This document shows positions 47,363-58,523 of a DNA stretch of 64,000 bases, piece by piece. A program made the position numbers and the translations under genes. Positions within the stretch are counted from its first letter, which is position 1; the number at the start of each line of letters is the position of its first letter. The stretch covers positions 5,877,501 through 5,941,500 of the forward strand of contig BSDZ01000080.1 in assembly GCA_030268105.1 (NCBI GenBank), given 5' to 3'. The DNA comes from Volvox africanus (taxonomy: Eukaryota; Chlorophyta; Chlorophyceae; Chlamydomonadales; Volvocaceae). Below the pieces are notes generated by a model. The model was not told the DNA's origin and did no database searches. It saw only the letters and a program-made list of their open reading frames with translations.

Positions 47363-48990
47363 CCCCCCGTGAGTCCCCCACCCTCCGTCGATTCTCACGA
47401 TCTACCCCTTACTGCCTCGTCCCTGCAACCCTGCCCTGGTCCACAGCCAGCGGGAATCGGCAAGCCGCGTACTTGCGCTCGGGGCACATAACCTGTGAAA
47501 AGTCAGCAAAGCGCCCCTCCCTGGGCCGTATAACTAGCTCTGACATTCATTCATATATTAGTGTTGCTCACATTCCAACAACGCTTAACCTGATGCTTTC
47601 AGAGTTGTAACTATCATTCCAAACCTATTTGTATGTCCTACCAGCAGGTTATCTCCCTCTCAGTTACTGGCTGACCTGCCTGCACCATGTCCGTGAACAT
47701 TTGTAAGGAATTTTCCTAACTTGCGCCAAATAGATCGGCAGCGCTTCGCCTTGTTCCATTTTCAACGCATATATCTCTGCAATAAGTTGTGAATTTCATG
47801 CATCACTATTGGCGGCAAAAAAAGCTCCGATCCTGTCCCAGCCTCCTTTTGCATTCACCGCAGCCAGGTGATAGTCCTGAACGTTTTCGAGCATTATGGT
47901 CTTGACTTTGTGTAAAAGCCAGCAAAGCCCCTCAATGGGCCGTATTACTTGCTCTGTCATTCATTCGTATATGAGTGTTGCTCTTACTCGTGCGCTCGGG
48001 AATCATTCGTTCGTATATGAGTGCTCTTCACATTCCAACACCAATAGTCAAAAATTTGTATTACAAAAAGTGGAAATGATAAAAAATAAATTAGAATATG
48101 ATACAAAAATGCAATGAAACAAACAAGAGTGGCAAAATGTTCAAAGGCTTATTCAGCCGGCAGCATTATGATTTATGTACTGACGAAAATTTAAACATTC
48201 ATCTAAAGAGCAATAATCATCGGCCAGATTGAAATCGTGTTATCACAAAAGAGTGCCCACATTTAAAACAAGCAACTCAAATGCATTGCAATGAGTAAAA
48301 CACACAAAAGAGTCAATATGCTAAACAACAACTTCAAAACTTTGAAAAGCAGGGTAAATGATAAGAAGCAGTTTCACCATTACGATTTCTGTTTAGACGT
48401 TTAGACTTAAATTGTCATGTGAAGAAATAGTCATCGGCCATATGAAACTCCTTTAAATTGAGAATAAGCAACTGAAATGCAATGCAATAAGAGAAATACA
48501 CAAAAGAGAAGAACTTTAAAACGATGAAAAACTAAAAGGGTTATTGATAAAGCAATTGCACAAGCAGTTTTACATTTCACAGCTGGCTCACAGCAAGCCG
48601 GGGTGACAATGGGCGTTACCACACTTAGCAGACGTGGATGCCTTACTCGACTTCACGTTGATCCCCTTCAATCCATCCTTAATCAATTCCTTCAAGCTTC
48701 CTACTTCGACCCTTCCATATCTCCTGTTCCATTCCTCCTTCGTTTGTTGTGTGTGCCCTGTTTGAGTCACACCCACAAACCCTCTTCTCATGTAATCTTG
48801 CAAGGCAATTTCGCATCCCTGCTTGCACATGCCTTCCTCTCAGTGCTCTGATGGCTTGCATGGTTCATGCCTGTTTCTGGGCACCATAATTGTCCTGTTT
48901 GTGCCGGGCGAATGCAGTACTCGGGTCTTGGGGTCAATGCCTGATACCACCCCCTGCCGGACTGCTTTCTGTGAACCGCCTTGCCTAGCT
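47363..48990 (-). repeat. Array unit L3 (partial, minus strand, ends at inversion)
   Basis: Contains the AT-rich block, LTR-like B and C pieces, the gag UBN2-like piece (47704-47894) and part of the pre-integrase region. It is cut at 48987-48990, where sequence turns to the opposite strand. Confidence 0.85.
48987..48990. other. Inversion junction with AGCT microhomology
   Basis: Left of the junction the sequence follows the minus units (...CCGCCTTGCCT AGCT, then TGTCC expected). Right of it follows the plus units (...GAGC AGCT CACCACATC). The shared AGCT, itself a palindrome, is the only overlap. The arms are offset: about 420 bases of plus-strand unit (48991-49410) form an unpaired loop. 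Confidence 0.85.
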
Positions 48991-49404
48991 CACCACATCA
49001 CTTATGATGAACGGGATCTAACAGACGTGGTCAAAATCAACGAGAGAGATAAGTTTGACATTATGAGCATGAACGGAGGAGTCATGCGACCCACAGCCCT
49101 TGGCACGTTAAAATTGGCACCGTCTTGCCGTCCGAACGCCACAGTCACAATTAACAATGTTTACGTGGTACCGAGCAGCTATGTAAAGGTGATATCCGTT
49201 GCATCATTGGGCGAAAATGGAGGAAAAATTAGTTTTGGGGACCAATTGGTGTACGTGTGCATATGTGACAGAGTGGTGCTGTCGGGGTGCCGGAAGGGAT
49301 ATTTGTACAAGTTAGAATGCGAAGTGGTATCCGCCATCAAGCAAGAGTGCGGATTTGTCGGCATGGCTCACGCCAGGCCAGTGGATGAAGCAAAATCATT
49401 ATAG
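48991..49404 (+). pseudogene. copia-like protease fragment (unit R1, 5' truncated)
   Basis: 137 codons from just after the DSGA motif to the AKSL stop. The frame is open across the inversion (from 48823), but the part before 48991 is an antisense accident. Carries INERD (as in the left array) with VVLSGCRKG (as in the right array). Confidence 0.8.
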
Positions 49405-51033
49405 CATCAAAATGTTGGACAAGCTAGGCAAGGCGGTTCACAGAAAGCAGTCCGGCAGGGGGTGGTATCAGGCATTGACCCCAAGACCCGAGTACTGCAT
49501 TCGCCCGGCACAAACAGGACAATTATGGTGCCCAGAAACAGGCATGAACCATGCAAGCCATCAGAGCACTGAGAGGAAGGCATGTGCAAGCAGGGATGCG
49601 AAATTGCCTTGCAAGATTACATGAGAAGAGGGTTTGTGGGTGTGACTCAAACAGGGCACACACAACAAACGAAGGAGGAATGGAACAGGAGATATGGAAG
49701 GGTCGAAGTAGGAAGCTTGAAGGAATTGATTAAGGATGGATTGAAGGGGATCAACGTGAAGTCGAGTAAGGCATCCACGTCTGCTAAGTGTGGTAACGCC
49801 CATTGTCACCCCGGCTTGCTGTGAGCCAGCTGTGAAATGTAAAACTGCTTGTGCAATTGCTTTATCAATAACCCTTTTAGTTTTTCATCGTTTTAAAGTT
49901 CTTCTCTTTTGTGTATTTCTCTTATTGCATTGCATTTCAGTTGCTTATTCTCAATTTAAAGGAGTTTCATATGGCCGATGACTATTTCTTCACATGACAA
50001 TTTAAGTCTAAACGTCTAAACAGAAATCGTAATGGTGAAACTGCTTCTTATCATTTACCCTGCTTTTCAAAGTTTTGAAGTTGTTGTTTAGCATATTGAC
50101 TCTTTTGTGTGTTTTACTCATTGCAATGCATTTGAGTTGCTTGTTTTAAATGTGGGCACTCTTTTGTGATAACACGATTTCAATCTGGCCGATGATTATT
50201 GCTCTTTAGATGAATGTTTAAATTTTCGTCAGTACATAAATCATAATGCTGCCGGCTGAATAAGCCTTTGAACATTTTGCCACTCTTGTTTGTTTCATTG
50301 CATTTTTGTATCATATTCTAATTTATTTTTTATCATTTCCACTTTTTGTAATACAAATTTTTGACTATTGGTGTTGGAATGTGAAGAGCACTCATATACG
50401 AACGAATGATTCCCGAGCGCACGAGTAAGAGCAACACTCATATACGAATGAATGACAGAGCAAGTAATACGGCCCATTGAGGGGCTTTGCTGGCTTTTAC
50501 ACAAAGTCAAGACCATAATGCTCGAAAACGTTCAGGACTATCACCTGGCTGCGGTGAATGCAAAAGGAGGCTGGGACAGGATCGGAGCTTTTTTTGCCGC
50601 CAATAGTGATGCATGAAATTCACAACTTATTGCAGAGATATATGCGTTGAAAATGGAACAAGGCGAAGCGCTGCCGATCTATTTGGCGCAAGTTAGGAAA
50701 ATTCCTTACAAATGTTCACGGACATGGTGCAGGCAGGTCAGCCAGTAACTGAGAGGGAGATAACCTGCTGGTAGGACATACAAATAGGTTTGGAATGATA
50801 GTTACAACTCTGAAAGCATCAGGTTAAGCGTTGTTGGAATGTGAGCAACACTAATATATGAATGAATGTCAGAGCTATAGTTATACGGCCCAGGGAGGGG
50901 CGCTTTGCTGACTTTTCACAGGTTATGTGCCCCGAGCGCAAGTACGCGGCTTGCCGATTCCCGCTGGCTGTGGACCAGGGCAGGGTTGCAGGGACGAGGC
51001 AGTAAGGGGTAGATCGTGAGAATCGACGGAGTG

Positions 51034-51038
51034 TCACT
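51034..51038. repeat. Target-site duplication TCACT (left copy)
   Basis: TCACT at 51034-51038 is repeated at 58510-58514 directly outside the two gypsy LTRs. Uninterrupted units read GTGTCACTCACGG (61229-61241) with one TCACT, giving the empty site. Confidence 0.93.
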
Positions 51039-51862
51039 TGTTGTACCTCTCGTTCGCGTTTGCTCATGAGTATCTGCACGTCTGGAGACTATCGACACCA
51101 ATGCGCGAGCACTTGCAAGTACAGCAAGGCAAGCGAGAGCAAACAGAGACAGCGGAAGACTTCAAGACGAAGAGAGATATAACTTACAGTCTTACGGGTC
51201 AGAATGATGCAATGGACGAAATCGCCGTCAGCGCCGGAAGCAAGCAATCATCACGCGGCGGTGATTAGCGAAGTTCAGGCTTAGCTCGGGCTAAGTAGAA
51301 TAGTGTATAGAAATAGTGATATAGAACACACGAGTGTTCTCCGGTATCGAATATCTTGTCTAGCTTAGCCGTCCTCGCATCTGTTATACTCGCAGCATCG
51401 CAGTGCCGTACGATTCACATTAGGAGGCCGATCCTAGATGTGACAACCCTACTGCGTCTAGGCGATGTCTACGCATAACAACGTATAAGCCTTTCCGGCA
51501 TTCGCATGATGCAAGGGTCCGGATAACAATATCCGGTTGCAGGGCATGCATCGCGACGAGTGCGGCGCTCTCAACGTGTGCTTTAATGAAGTAATATTAT
51601 ATCAGATAATATTACTTATCGTTTTGTAGCACGAGCATACTGCGCACTTCAATGCTTCGGTTATTCATGCATGCTAGGCGGATTTGCCATGATGCGATGT
51701 CGCGATGGATAATGACAACATGCCAGATGCATATATAAATGTATGCGAATACATTTATATCATGCAGATTCATTCATATGTAATGCGTTCATCACAAAAG
51801 CACTTCGACTCATAGGATCGCGTCGACCTACGCGTCGACGGGAAATGAACCGTAGCACAACA
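51039..51862 (-). repeat. 3' LTR of the gypsy element (824 bp)
   Basis: On the minus strand begins TGTTGTGCTACGG and ends GAGGTACAACA; no difference from the right LTR was found on reading. Contains a palindromic AT-rich stretch (AAGTAATATTATATCAGATA at 51590-51609). Confidence 0.93.
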
Positions 51863-51880
51863 ATTATCCCCCCTCCCGTA
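51863..51880 (-). other. Polypurine tract of the gypsy element
   Basis: Minus strand ACGGGAGGGGGGATAAT directly before the 3' LTR start; the usual second-strand priming site. Confidence 0.85.
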
Positions 51881-51921
51881 TGCAGCGTCCTCGCTGCATC
51901 ATACAGCATCGACTGCAGGGG

Positions 51922-54900
51922 TCATTGGGCTTGTGTGACACGTTTGCGGGCTTCTTCGAGCAGGGGTTTCATGTCCTGTGAGAAGTTGCGTGCCGGTTCC
52001 CATGAGTTGTGCTCGTCGGTATACCCTGTCCACTTAACCAAGTACTCGTGTACTGTCCGCTTACGTCGGTGTCGGCCCACACGACGCGCGCGATAATCTA
52101 ACACCCGCTCCACATCGTAAAACTTCTGTTTACCAGCGATCCAGGTCTCAGGAACTGGTTCGATCGCTGCGGGGGCGTTAGCAGGCTCAGGGACGGGTTC
52201 CGTACCACGATACGGACGAACAAGCGATACGTGAAACGTGGGGTGAATGGTCATATCAGCGGGCAATGCAAGCTCCACAGCCACATTCCCAACCATGCGC
52301 ACGACAGGATACGGACCAATCCAGCGGGGTAAGAGTTTTCGGGATCCGTCGGCCAAGGAACGCAAGTTCTTGGTGCTTAGCAACACGAGTTGCCCCTCCG
52401 AAAACGTCACATCCTGCTTGGATTTGTTGTAGTATTCCGTCGTTCGTTGCTGCGCCGCGTCCAAACACGACTTCGCGTCTGTGATTCGGGACATAAAAGA
52501 CTTGGCAAAAAGTTTAGCAGCAGGCACGTTCACTTCCAACTCACGCCACACGGGTAGCGCGGGATGAAATCCGTAGTTAAGAAAGAACGGACTTTTGCCT
52601 GTAGAGCGGTTAACAGCGTTGTTAAGCGCGAATTCTGCCGCAGTCAAATATGTATCCCAAACAAGTGGTGTGCGACCAGCATAATTGCGCAACATATCAC
52701 CCAACGTGCGGTTTGTGCGTTCGGTTTGACCATCAGTCTGCGGATGATACGCTGTGCTCAGGTTGACGCGCATGCCAACTAGTTTGCAGAGCGCTTCCCA
52801 AAACTTAGACGTGAACTGTCCACCGCGGTCCGAGATCACATTTTTGGGAACCCCGTGTAACCGAACCACATTATCGAAAAACAAACGTGCGGTTTGCTCA
52901 GCCGTGCAGGATGATGTGCATGGTGCTAGGTGGACCATCTTAGTCAGACGATCGACCATTACGAACACCGCATCGTATCCCCCCTCAGTTTTGGGCAGCG
53001 CGACTACGAAGTCCATGGAAACACTTTCCCAAGGCGCATCCGGGACAGGCAACGGTTGCAACAACCCATGGCCCTTACCGGACAAAGCCTTATTGCGCTG
53101 GCACAGACTGCATGTCTGGACGAAGTTCGCCGCATCCTTAGCCAAACGAGGCCACCAAAAGGAACGTTGCACCAAGTCGATCAATCGCTTGCTACCAGGG
53201 TGTCCTGCTAACGGGTCCTCGTGGAACCGCGCAAGGATGTCGTAGCGTAGCGCGTCGTCGTTCGGAACGACGATTTGTGTAGCTGCACCCTCCGTCCGTA
53301 GCCAAAGGCCATTCTGCTTGCGAAGGTTTTCTACATTAGCCGGGTCCGCGAACCAGGCGTCTGCGTTGTAGGCAACCTTCAACCGCTCCGCGAGGTCCGT
53401 CGCGATCGGAACCTCCTCGCTACGCGGCCGCACGACGGGCGCTGCCAAAATTGCAGCGTGTAGCGACGGATGTCGACTGAGAGCATCGGCAATATTCAAT
53501 TTACCAGAAATATACTCCCAGGTGCAGTTGAACCTAGCTAGATATTCCATCCACCTAGCTTGACGGCGGTTCAATGTCGGAACGCTTTGCAAAAACGTTA
53601 GGGGCTTGTGGTCAGTCTTTAAAGTAAACGGGCGTCCCTCGAGGTAACAGCGCCATTCTTTTAAAGCATGCAGCACGGCCAGAAGCTCCTGTTCCCCGGT
53701 GGTGTAGCGAATCTCCGCACCAGAAAATTTCTTACTCGTGAAGGCGATCGGTCGCCCTTCCTGTAACAATACAGCGCCGCTTCCAAATATTGAGGCATCA
53801 GACACTACCTCAACGCGAAATGGCAACGAGTAATCAGGGAATGCAAGGGTGACATCTTCGGCAACGATTCGTTTGAGCTCTTCGAATGCCCGCTGGCATT
53901 GCGACGTCCACGACTCGAGCGAAACGAAAACGCCTTTGCGAGTTAAGTTAGTAAGCGGGGCCGCAATGATGGAATATTTTTCAATGAACTTCCGGAAATA
54001 ATTGGTCAAGCCAAGGAACTTACGCAGCTCCGTGAGGTTCTGAGGCGCGGGCCAATCGCGAACCACGGCGACCTTCCGCGGGTCCATCTTCACACCGGTG
54101 GCCGACACAATGTGGCCCAAATATTCCACCTGAGGCTGCGCCCAAAAGCATTTGGCGCGTTTAGCAAACAATTGCTCCCGCCTCATAACGTCGAGCACGA
54201 GCCGCAGATGCTCCAAGTGCTCCTCGCGCGTCTTAGAATATACCAAGATGTCATCCAGGTAGCAAACAACGAACCTGTCGATAAACGGCCTAAACATTCG
54301 GTCCATAACCGCCTGAAACGTCGCAGGGGCATTAGTCAAACCAAACGATAGGACCGTATACTCAAAGTGACCGAAGGGCGTCCGAAAAGCGGTTTTCGGG
54401 ATATCAGAGGCAGCGATGCGAATCTGATTGTAGCCCTGTTGTAAGTCAATTGAGGAAAAATAAGCCGAGCCCTTCAGCTTATCCAACAGGTCGTCGACGC
54501 GAGGCAAAGGGTAGCGATTTTTCACCGTATTCGCATTTAACCCCCGGTAATCGATGCACATGCGCAAGGTCCCATCCTTCTTACCGACAAACAAAATCGG
54601 TGCAGAATACGGGGATGTGCTGGGGCGTATCATACCCTTCGCGAGCAAATCCGTCACCTGGCGCTTCACCTCGTCCAGTTCCAATGGACTCAACCTGTAC
54701 ATTGGCCGGGCCGTAGGCTGCGCTCCAGGCATGAGAGGGATTGTGTGATCAACAGGACGCATAGGTGGTAGGCCAGGGATATCTTTAAAGACGTCCTCAT
54801 ACTGCGACAGTAGGGCCTCAACCTCAGGATCCACAGAAATCTGCGCGGTGGTGACACAACAGCTCACCCGCGGCCTTAAAAGCAGTCCGTGGGCACCCTT

Positions 54901-55983
54901 CCGTAACAAACGGACGGCCTCCTTACGCCCGACTAGCTCTGGTTCGATTCGCGCGGCCATTGCGGTCACAGCGAAATTAACCATAGGCACCGCCTCAGTT
55001 TCGCCCTCCTTTGGTGTGACATATTCGAACGACAGGAAAGGTACCTTAATCGACAGAGTACCCTTGCACATATGCAGGGTTGCGGTCTCCATGTCGATGC
55101 GCGCGCGGTACTGTCGTAATGTCGACGACCCCATTATGTACGGTGCAGTCTCTGCTAAGCCCTGCAGCACGTACGGCCGGGTCACAACACGCAAAGGGCC
55201 TAACGATAGGCTAAGGGTAATCCTGCCCACGATGGGATGCTTACCCCCGTCAGCAAGGGTAACCTGTGGACAATCAGACGACTCTGGGGACAACCCCAGC
55301 GCATTCACCTCTGCGACAGAGATGAAGTCGTCGCTGGCACCGGTGTCAACAAGTGCCTTCAGAGTACGGCCATTCAAACCGATCTGAACCACAGGGACAC
55401 GGTTATCTACGAGCGAATGCCCAGCAGACAACGTCAGTGCACTTAAGGCGGGTCCGTAACCAACGGCACCCCCATCAGGAGCTTCGTACCAAACGTCAAC
55501 CGAGTAGGATAGGTGTGGCCACGGAGCCAGTGTACCCTCCCGATCCACACCATTAAACAAAACGGTGCCCGGCTCGAACCGGTGGACATGCCGCATACCC
55601 CTTAACGATGCCTCTGCCTTGCGCCGACAGAAAGCAGGGAGTAATACACATGCGGCAGTGCCTGGATATTGACGCCTACATCTCCTGTATATGGCCAACT
55701 GTTCCGACATCTCACGCAGAGACGAGGGGATGAACAAAACCACGTGGTTAGACAGATCGATAGACGACAGGGGACGGCGAGGTGTAAACAAATTACACAA
55801 CGGGTCGAAGCAGAGAAGTCCCGTGCGTCCGTCAAGCGTGATGCGTCGCGCAATGACTCGCTCGATGTGTCCAAGTACACAAGGCAACAATGCCTTAACG
55901 GCTGGCCGTAAGGATGACCACCGACCACGCGTTAGTTCAGAAATCCCAGGTGGTGCCCCCTCCGCAGGAACCCGGGCAAGCCC
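51922..55983 (-). CDS. gypsy pol: protease, reverse transcriptase, RNase H, integrase, chromodomain
   Basis: Replicates and inserts the element. Residues are counted from codon 55890 (31 further codons reach back to the gag stop). Protease [10 protein letters not shown] (~180-189); reverse transcriptase [10 protein letters not shown] (~443), [13 protein letters not shown] and [12 protein letters not shown] (YLDD ~544-547); RNase [12 protein letters not shown] and [10 protein letters not shown]; integrase zinc motif H890, H897, C927, C930; DD35E triad D960, D1021, E1057; chromodomain ~1258-1310 with [19 protein letters not shown]. The frame is uninterrupted and is the same frame as gag, with only the UAG at 55984-55986 between them. 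There is no obvious own start codon: the first codons of the long frame are TTG, so expression is most simply explained by readthrough or by an internal ATG. Confidence 0.95.
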   Translation of the reverse strand, partial: GLARVPAEGAPPGISELTRGRWSSLRPAVKALLPCVLGHIERVIARRITLDGRTGLLCFDPLCNLFTPRRPLSSIDLSNHVVLFIPSSLREMSEQLAIYRRCRRQYPGTAACVLLPAFCRRKAEASLRGMRHVHRFEPGTVLFNGVDREGTLAPWPHLSYSVDVWYEAPDGGAVGYGPALSALTLSAGHSLVDNRVPVVQIGLNGRTLKALVDTGASDDFISVAEVNALGLSPESSDCPQVTLADGGKHPIVGRITLSLSLGPLRVVTRPYVLQGLAETAPYIMGSSTLRQYRARIDMETATLHMCKGTLSIKVPFLSFEYVTPKEGETEAVPMVNFAVTAMAARIEPELVGRKEAVRLLRKGAHGLLLRPRVSCCVTTAQISVDPEVEALLSQYEDVFKDIPGLPPMRPVDHTIPLMPGAQPTARPMYRLSPLELDEVKRQVTDLLAKGMIRPSTSPYSAPILFVGKKDGTLRMCIDYRGLNANTVKNRYPLPRVDDLLDKLKGSAYFSSIDLQQGYNQIRIAASDIPKTAFRTPFGHFEYTVLSFGLTNAPATFQAVMDRMFRPFIDRFVVCYLDDILVYSKTREEHLEHLRLVLDVMRREQLFAKRAKCFWAQPQVEYLGHIVSATGVKMDPRKVAVVRDWPAPQNLTELRKFLGLTNYFRKFIEKYSIIAAPLTNLTRKGVFVSLESWTSQCQRAFEELKRIVAEDVTLAFPDYSLPFRVEVVSDASIFGSGAVLLQEGRPIAFTSKKFSGAEIRYTTGEQELLAVLHALKEWRCYLEGRPFTLKTDHKPLTFLQSVPTLNRRQARWMEYLARFNCTWEYISGKLNIADALSRHPSLHAAILAAPVVRPRSEEVPIATDLAERLKVAYNADAWFADPANVENLRKQNGLWLRTEGAATQIVVPNDDALRYDILARFHEDPLAGHPGSKRLIDLVQRSFWWPRLAKDAANFVQTCSLCQRNKALSGKGHGLLQPLPVPDAPWESVSMDFVVALPKTEGGYDAVFVMVDRLTKMVHLAPCTSSCTAEQTARLFFDNVVRLHGVPKNVISDRGGQFTSKFWEALCKLVGMRVNLSTAYHPQTDGQTERTNRTLGDMLRNYAGRTPLVWDTYLTAAEFALNNAVNRSTGKSPFFLNYGFHPALPVWRELEVNVPAAKLFAKSFMSRITDAKSCLDAAQQRTTEYYNKSKQDVTFSEGQLVLLSTKNLRSLADGSRKLLPRWIGPYPVVRMVGNVAVELALPADMTIHPTFHVSLVRPYRGTEPVPEPANAPAAIEPVPETWIAGKQKFYDVERVLDYRARRVGRHRRKRTVHEYLVKWTGYTDEHNSWEPARNFSQDMKPLLEEARKRVTQAQ

Positions 55984-55986
55984 CTA
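55984..55986 (-). other. Single in-frame UAG between gag and pol
   Basis: The gag frame ends ...CAG CCG AAA TAG; the following 31 codons (GGG CTT GCC ... AAG GCA) contain no stop and run into pol without change of frame. The next base is G, giving UAG-GGG, like the UAG-GG context of gammaretroviral readthrough. Whether readthrough happens is inference. Confidence 0.75.
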
Positions 55987-57219
55987 TTTCGGCTGAGGTA
56001 CAAACGGCGGCATTAGAGGGCAATCCTTCGTGGAATGATTCTCCGCACACCGTAGACAAACATTGGCCAATTTCCGACGCTCGAATTCGGAACGATTGCA
56101 ATTCCATTTTGGCATAAATGTGTCGTCCGTACGAGTACGCTTCGCGTTGGGGTCGGAACGCTGTGCGGCTGCCGACGACGGCGCACCACCACGCTTCCTG
56201 TTCCTAGCTGGGTCCGAGCTCGGACCTGCCCCTCCTGTACCACGGACACCCGAGCTAGCGCCCCCGCGCGCCTTGCGTTGCCCGTTGCTGCGTCGCGTCG
56301 CGGCAGTAGGCGTGGGGCGGGTCGCGCCGAGGTCCTGGTCGAGAGCCACAGCTTCCCCAAGCGGATCCTGCACTTGCACGGCATTTGCACGAGGGGCAGA
56401 CTTGACTTCTTCCTCGCCGGCAAGAAGTCGTATCTCCGCGCCCTTAGCAAAAGCGACCAACGCGTCATACGACTTGATCTGCGCTCCAACCAAGTCAGTG
56501 GCGCACCATTTAGCCAAAAGTTTCGTTAGGCCTCGCCTAAACCAAAAGACACGCTCAGATTCGGTGAGGTCAGCAATGGGAGTCACAAGTGCTTCAAAGC
56601 GTGACTGGTACGCAGGTACATTTTCATCCCGACGCATGTGGTAGCTACCCGCTGCCAAAACGTTACGAGCTTCCACATCGCGTGCTTGAACCTCAGTAGC
56701 GAATCGTGCGAGCAAAGCGGCGACTAACTCGTCAAAAGTATAGCTGCCCCGGGCGTTGGTCCAATTGCGATACCAGTCCTTCGCTGAGCCCTCGAGGGTG
56801 TTACCAACGAAGAGACACCTGATACCGTCATTGTCGCCACCATGAACAGCTTGGAGGTACTTTTTAGCGTCACGCACGTACGCACGAGTTGCATCGGCTA
56901 TGCTATGCCCTGGTGTCTTGTCGGTCAGCGAAATATTGAGCCTAGGAACGGGAATCGACAATCTCATCACCTCAGGGATGTCATCATGCCCTCGAGCTTG
57001 AGGTAATGGCAGAACCCTTGGTCCAGCAGTGTTGTCCATATTCGTGTTCACTGCTGAATGCGGCACAATTAAGTGAGCAGGGGTCTGAAGGAAAAGGGGC
57101 TCTTGAGTGGCTCGCGCGCCAACAGTCTCAAGACCTCTATCCGGCGCTCTAGCAGCTACAACGAAATCGGGTTGGCTAGCTAGGCTAGTGTGCGGCATAT
57201 CGTCGTGTTCCGCGGACAT
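55987..57219 (-). CDS. gypsy gag (capsid and nucleocapsid)
   Basis: 411 residues from ATG 57219, stopping at UAG 55984-55986. The middle part has a retrotransposon-gag core (YLQAVHGG, RCLFVGNTLEGSAKDWYRNW, TFDELVAALLARFATEVQAR, ending FWFRRGLTKLLAKWC). A basic region follows, rich in Arg/Gly/Ala, and a CCHC zinc knuckle near the end, CLRCAENHSTKDC. Forms the particle that packages element RNA. A further open frame just upstream (57185-57439) could be spliced on to give a longer N-terminus, so the start is probable, not certain. Confidence 0.9.
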
Positions 57220-57618
57220 GGAGCACGAAACGATACCCTAGTTTTGCGTAATAGAAGCCGACTTCTATCGCAAAGGCAAGAGTACAAAGCGATTCGGTGA
57301 GCCTACCGACAGTACTCTTGAGAAGATTCAGCAAACTCAGCAAGTAATTGCCCAGCTGAGTCCTGATCTCCGTAGTTTGAGCAATGAGAGTCGCCAACTG
57401 GTCCGGACGAACGCCGGTCTCAGTCGCCGCGGCAAGCAATGCCGGTGCACTGAGATTACCTGCGACTCAGAGCGTACACTTACACAACAAGTGCAGCAAT
57501 CTAAGTAAAAGCAATTAAACAATTACAAACCGGAAGCGGCGGCGTCCAAAACGGCGCGGCCTAAGTCTTCGGCAAAAGTATCTAGCGGTCCTCGTGGTTC
57601 GTCGCTGGAACTCGCCAT
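57185..57618 (-). other. Leader open frames of the gypsy element
   Basis: Minus strand: a 31-codon frame starts at ATG 57618 (MASSSDEPRGPLDTFAEDLG) and stops at 57523-57525. A second open frame ends at 57185 and contains LATLIAQTTEIRTQLGNYLL. An intron from TCCG|GTTTGT to GTCGCAG|GT (about 57528 to 57466) would join them in frame. They may be uORFs, or the first exons of a spliced gag. Confidence 0.35.
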
Positions 57619-57664
57619 AGAAAGAACCTACTTCCGATTAGACAAAGAGAGACAGTTAGGTAAC

Positions 57665-57682
57665 GAACCTGTCTCGATACCA
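57665..57682 (-). other. Primer-binding site of the gypsy element
   Basis: Minus strand TGGTATCGAGACAGGTTC starts three bases after the 5' LTR. It begins TGG, the complement of a tRNA CCA end, and its complement GAACCTGTCTCGATACCA reads like a tRNA T-arm plus acceptor stem. The tRNA species was not identified. Confidence 0.75.
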
Positions 57683-57685
57683 AAT

Positions 57686-58509
57686 TGTTGTACCTCTCGT
57701 TCGCGTTTGCTCATGAGTATCTGCACGTCTGGAGACTATCGACACCAATGCGCGAGCACTTGCAAGTACAGCAAGGCAAGCGAGAGCAAACAGAGACAGC
57801 GGAAGACTTCAAGACGAAGAGAGATATAACTTACAGTCTTACGGGTCAGAATGATGCAATGGACGAAATCGCCGTCAGCGCCGGAAGCAAGCAATCATCA
57901 CGCGGCGGTGATTAGCGAAGTTCAGGCTTAGCTCGGGCTAAGTAGAATAGTGTATAGAAATAGTGATATAGAACACACGAGTGTTCTCCGGTATCGAATA
58001 TCTTGTCTAGCTTAGCCGTCCTCGCATCTGTTATACTCGCAGCATCGCAGTGCCGTACGATTCACATTAGGAGGCCGATCCTAGATGTGACAACCCTACT
58101 GCGTCTAGGCGATGTCTACGCATAACAACGTATAAGCCTTTCCGGCATTCGCATGATGCAAGGGTCCGGATAACAATATCCGGTTGCAGGGCATGCATCG
58201 CGACGAGTGCGGCGCTCTCAACGTGTGCTTTAATGAAGTAATATTATATCAGATAATATTACTTATCGTTTTGTAGCACGAGCATACTGCGCACTTCAAT
58301 GCTTCGGTTATTCATGCATGCTAGGCGGATTTGCCATGATGCGATGTCGCGATGGATAATGACAACATGCCAGATGCATATATAAATGTATGCGAATACA
58401 TTTATATCATGCAGATTCATTCATATGTAATGCGTTCATCACAAAAGCACTTCGACTCATAGGATCGCGTCGACCTACGCGTCGACGGGAAATGAACCGT
58501 AGCACAACA
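57686..58509 (-). repeat. 5' LTR of the gypsy element (824 bp)
   Basis: Same length as the left LTR and no difference seen on reading; bounded by TG...CA on the minus strand and followed by the TCACT duplication. Confidence 0.93.
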
Positions 58510-58514
58510 TCACT
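58510..58514. repeat. Target-site duplication TCACT (right copy)
   Basis: Matches 51034-51038. Followed by CACGGGGGG and the next LTR-like start at 58524, exactly as in uninterrupted units. Confidence 0.93.
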
Positions 58515-58523
58515 CACGGGGGG

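Larger units (their letters stand above)
48991..51038 (+). repeat. Array unit R1, part before the gypsy insertion
   Basis: Starts inside the protease motif (AHHITYDERD at 48991 onward), then pre-integrase, AT-rich block, LTR-like B, gag UBN2-like piece (50518-50708), and LTR-like C up to the TCACT target site. The remaining bases of the unit (58510-58523) lie beyond the gypsy element. Confidence 0.87.
51039..58509 (-). mobile_element. Complete chromodomain Ty3/gypsy retrotransposon
   Basis: 7,471 bp, read leftward: 5' LTR 57686-58509, primer site, leader, gag 55984-57219, UAG, pol 51922-55983, polypurine tract, 3' LTR 51039-51862, flanked by TCACT. Reading the two 824-bp LTRs side by side I found no difference, so insertion is recent. 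All catalytic motifs of protease, reverse transcriptase, RNase H and integrase are visible, and pol ends in a chromodomain, placing it among the chromoviruses. It sits in one unit of the copia-derived array. A much older relative left the fragment at 31708-31927. Confidence 0.95.

Noticed and set aside
55984..55986. Non-standard genetic code as reason for the UAG
   Set aside because: All rebuilt host genes end normally at TGA, TAA or TAG, so reassignment is not needed; readthrough or mutation is more likely.
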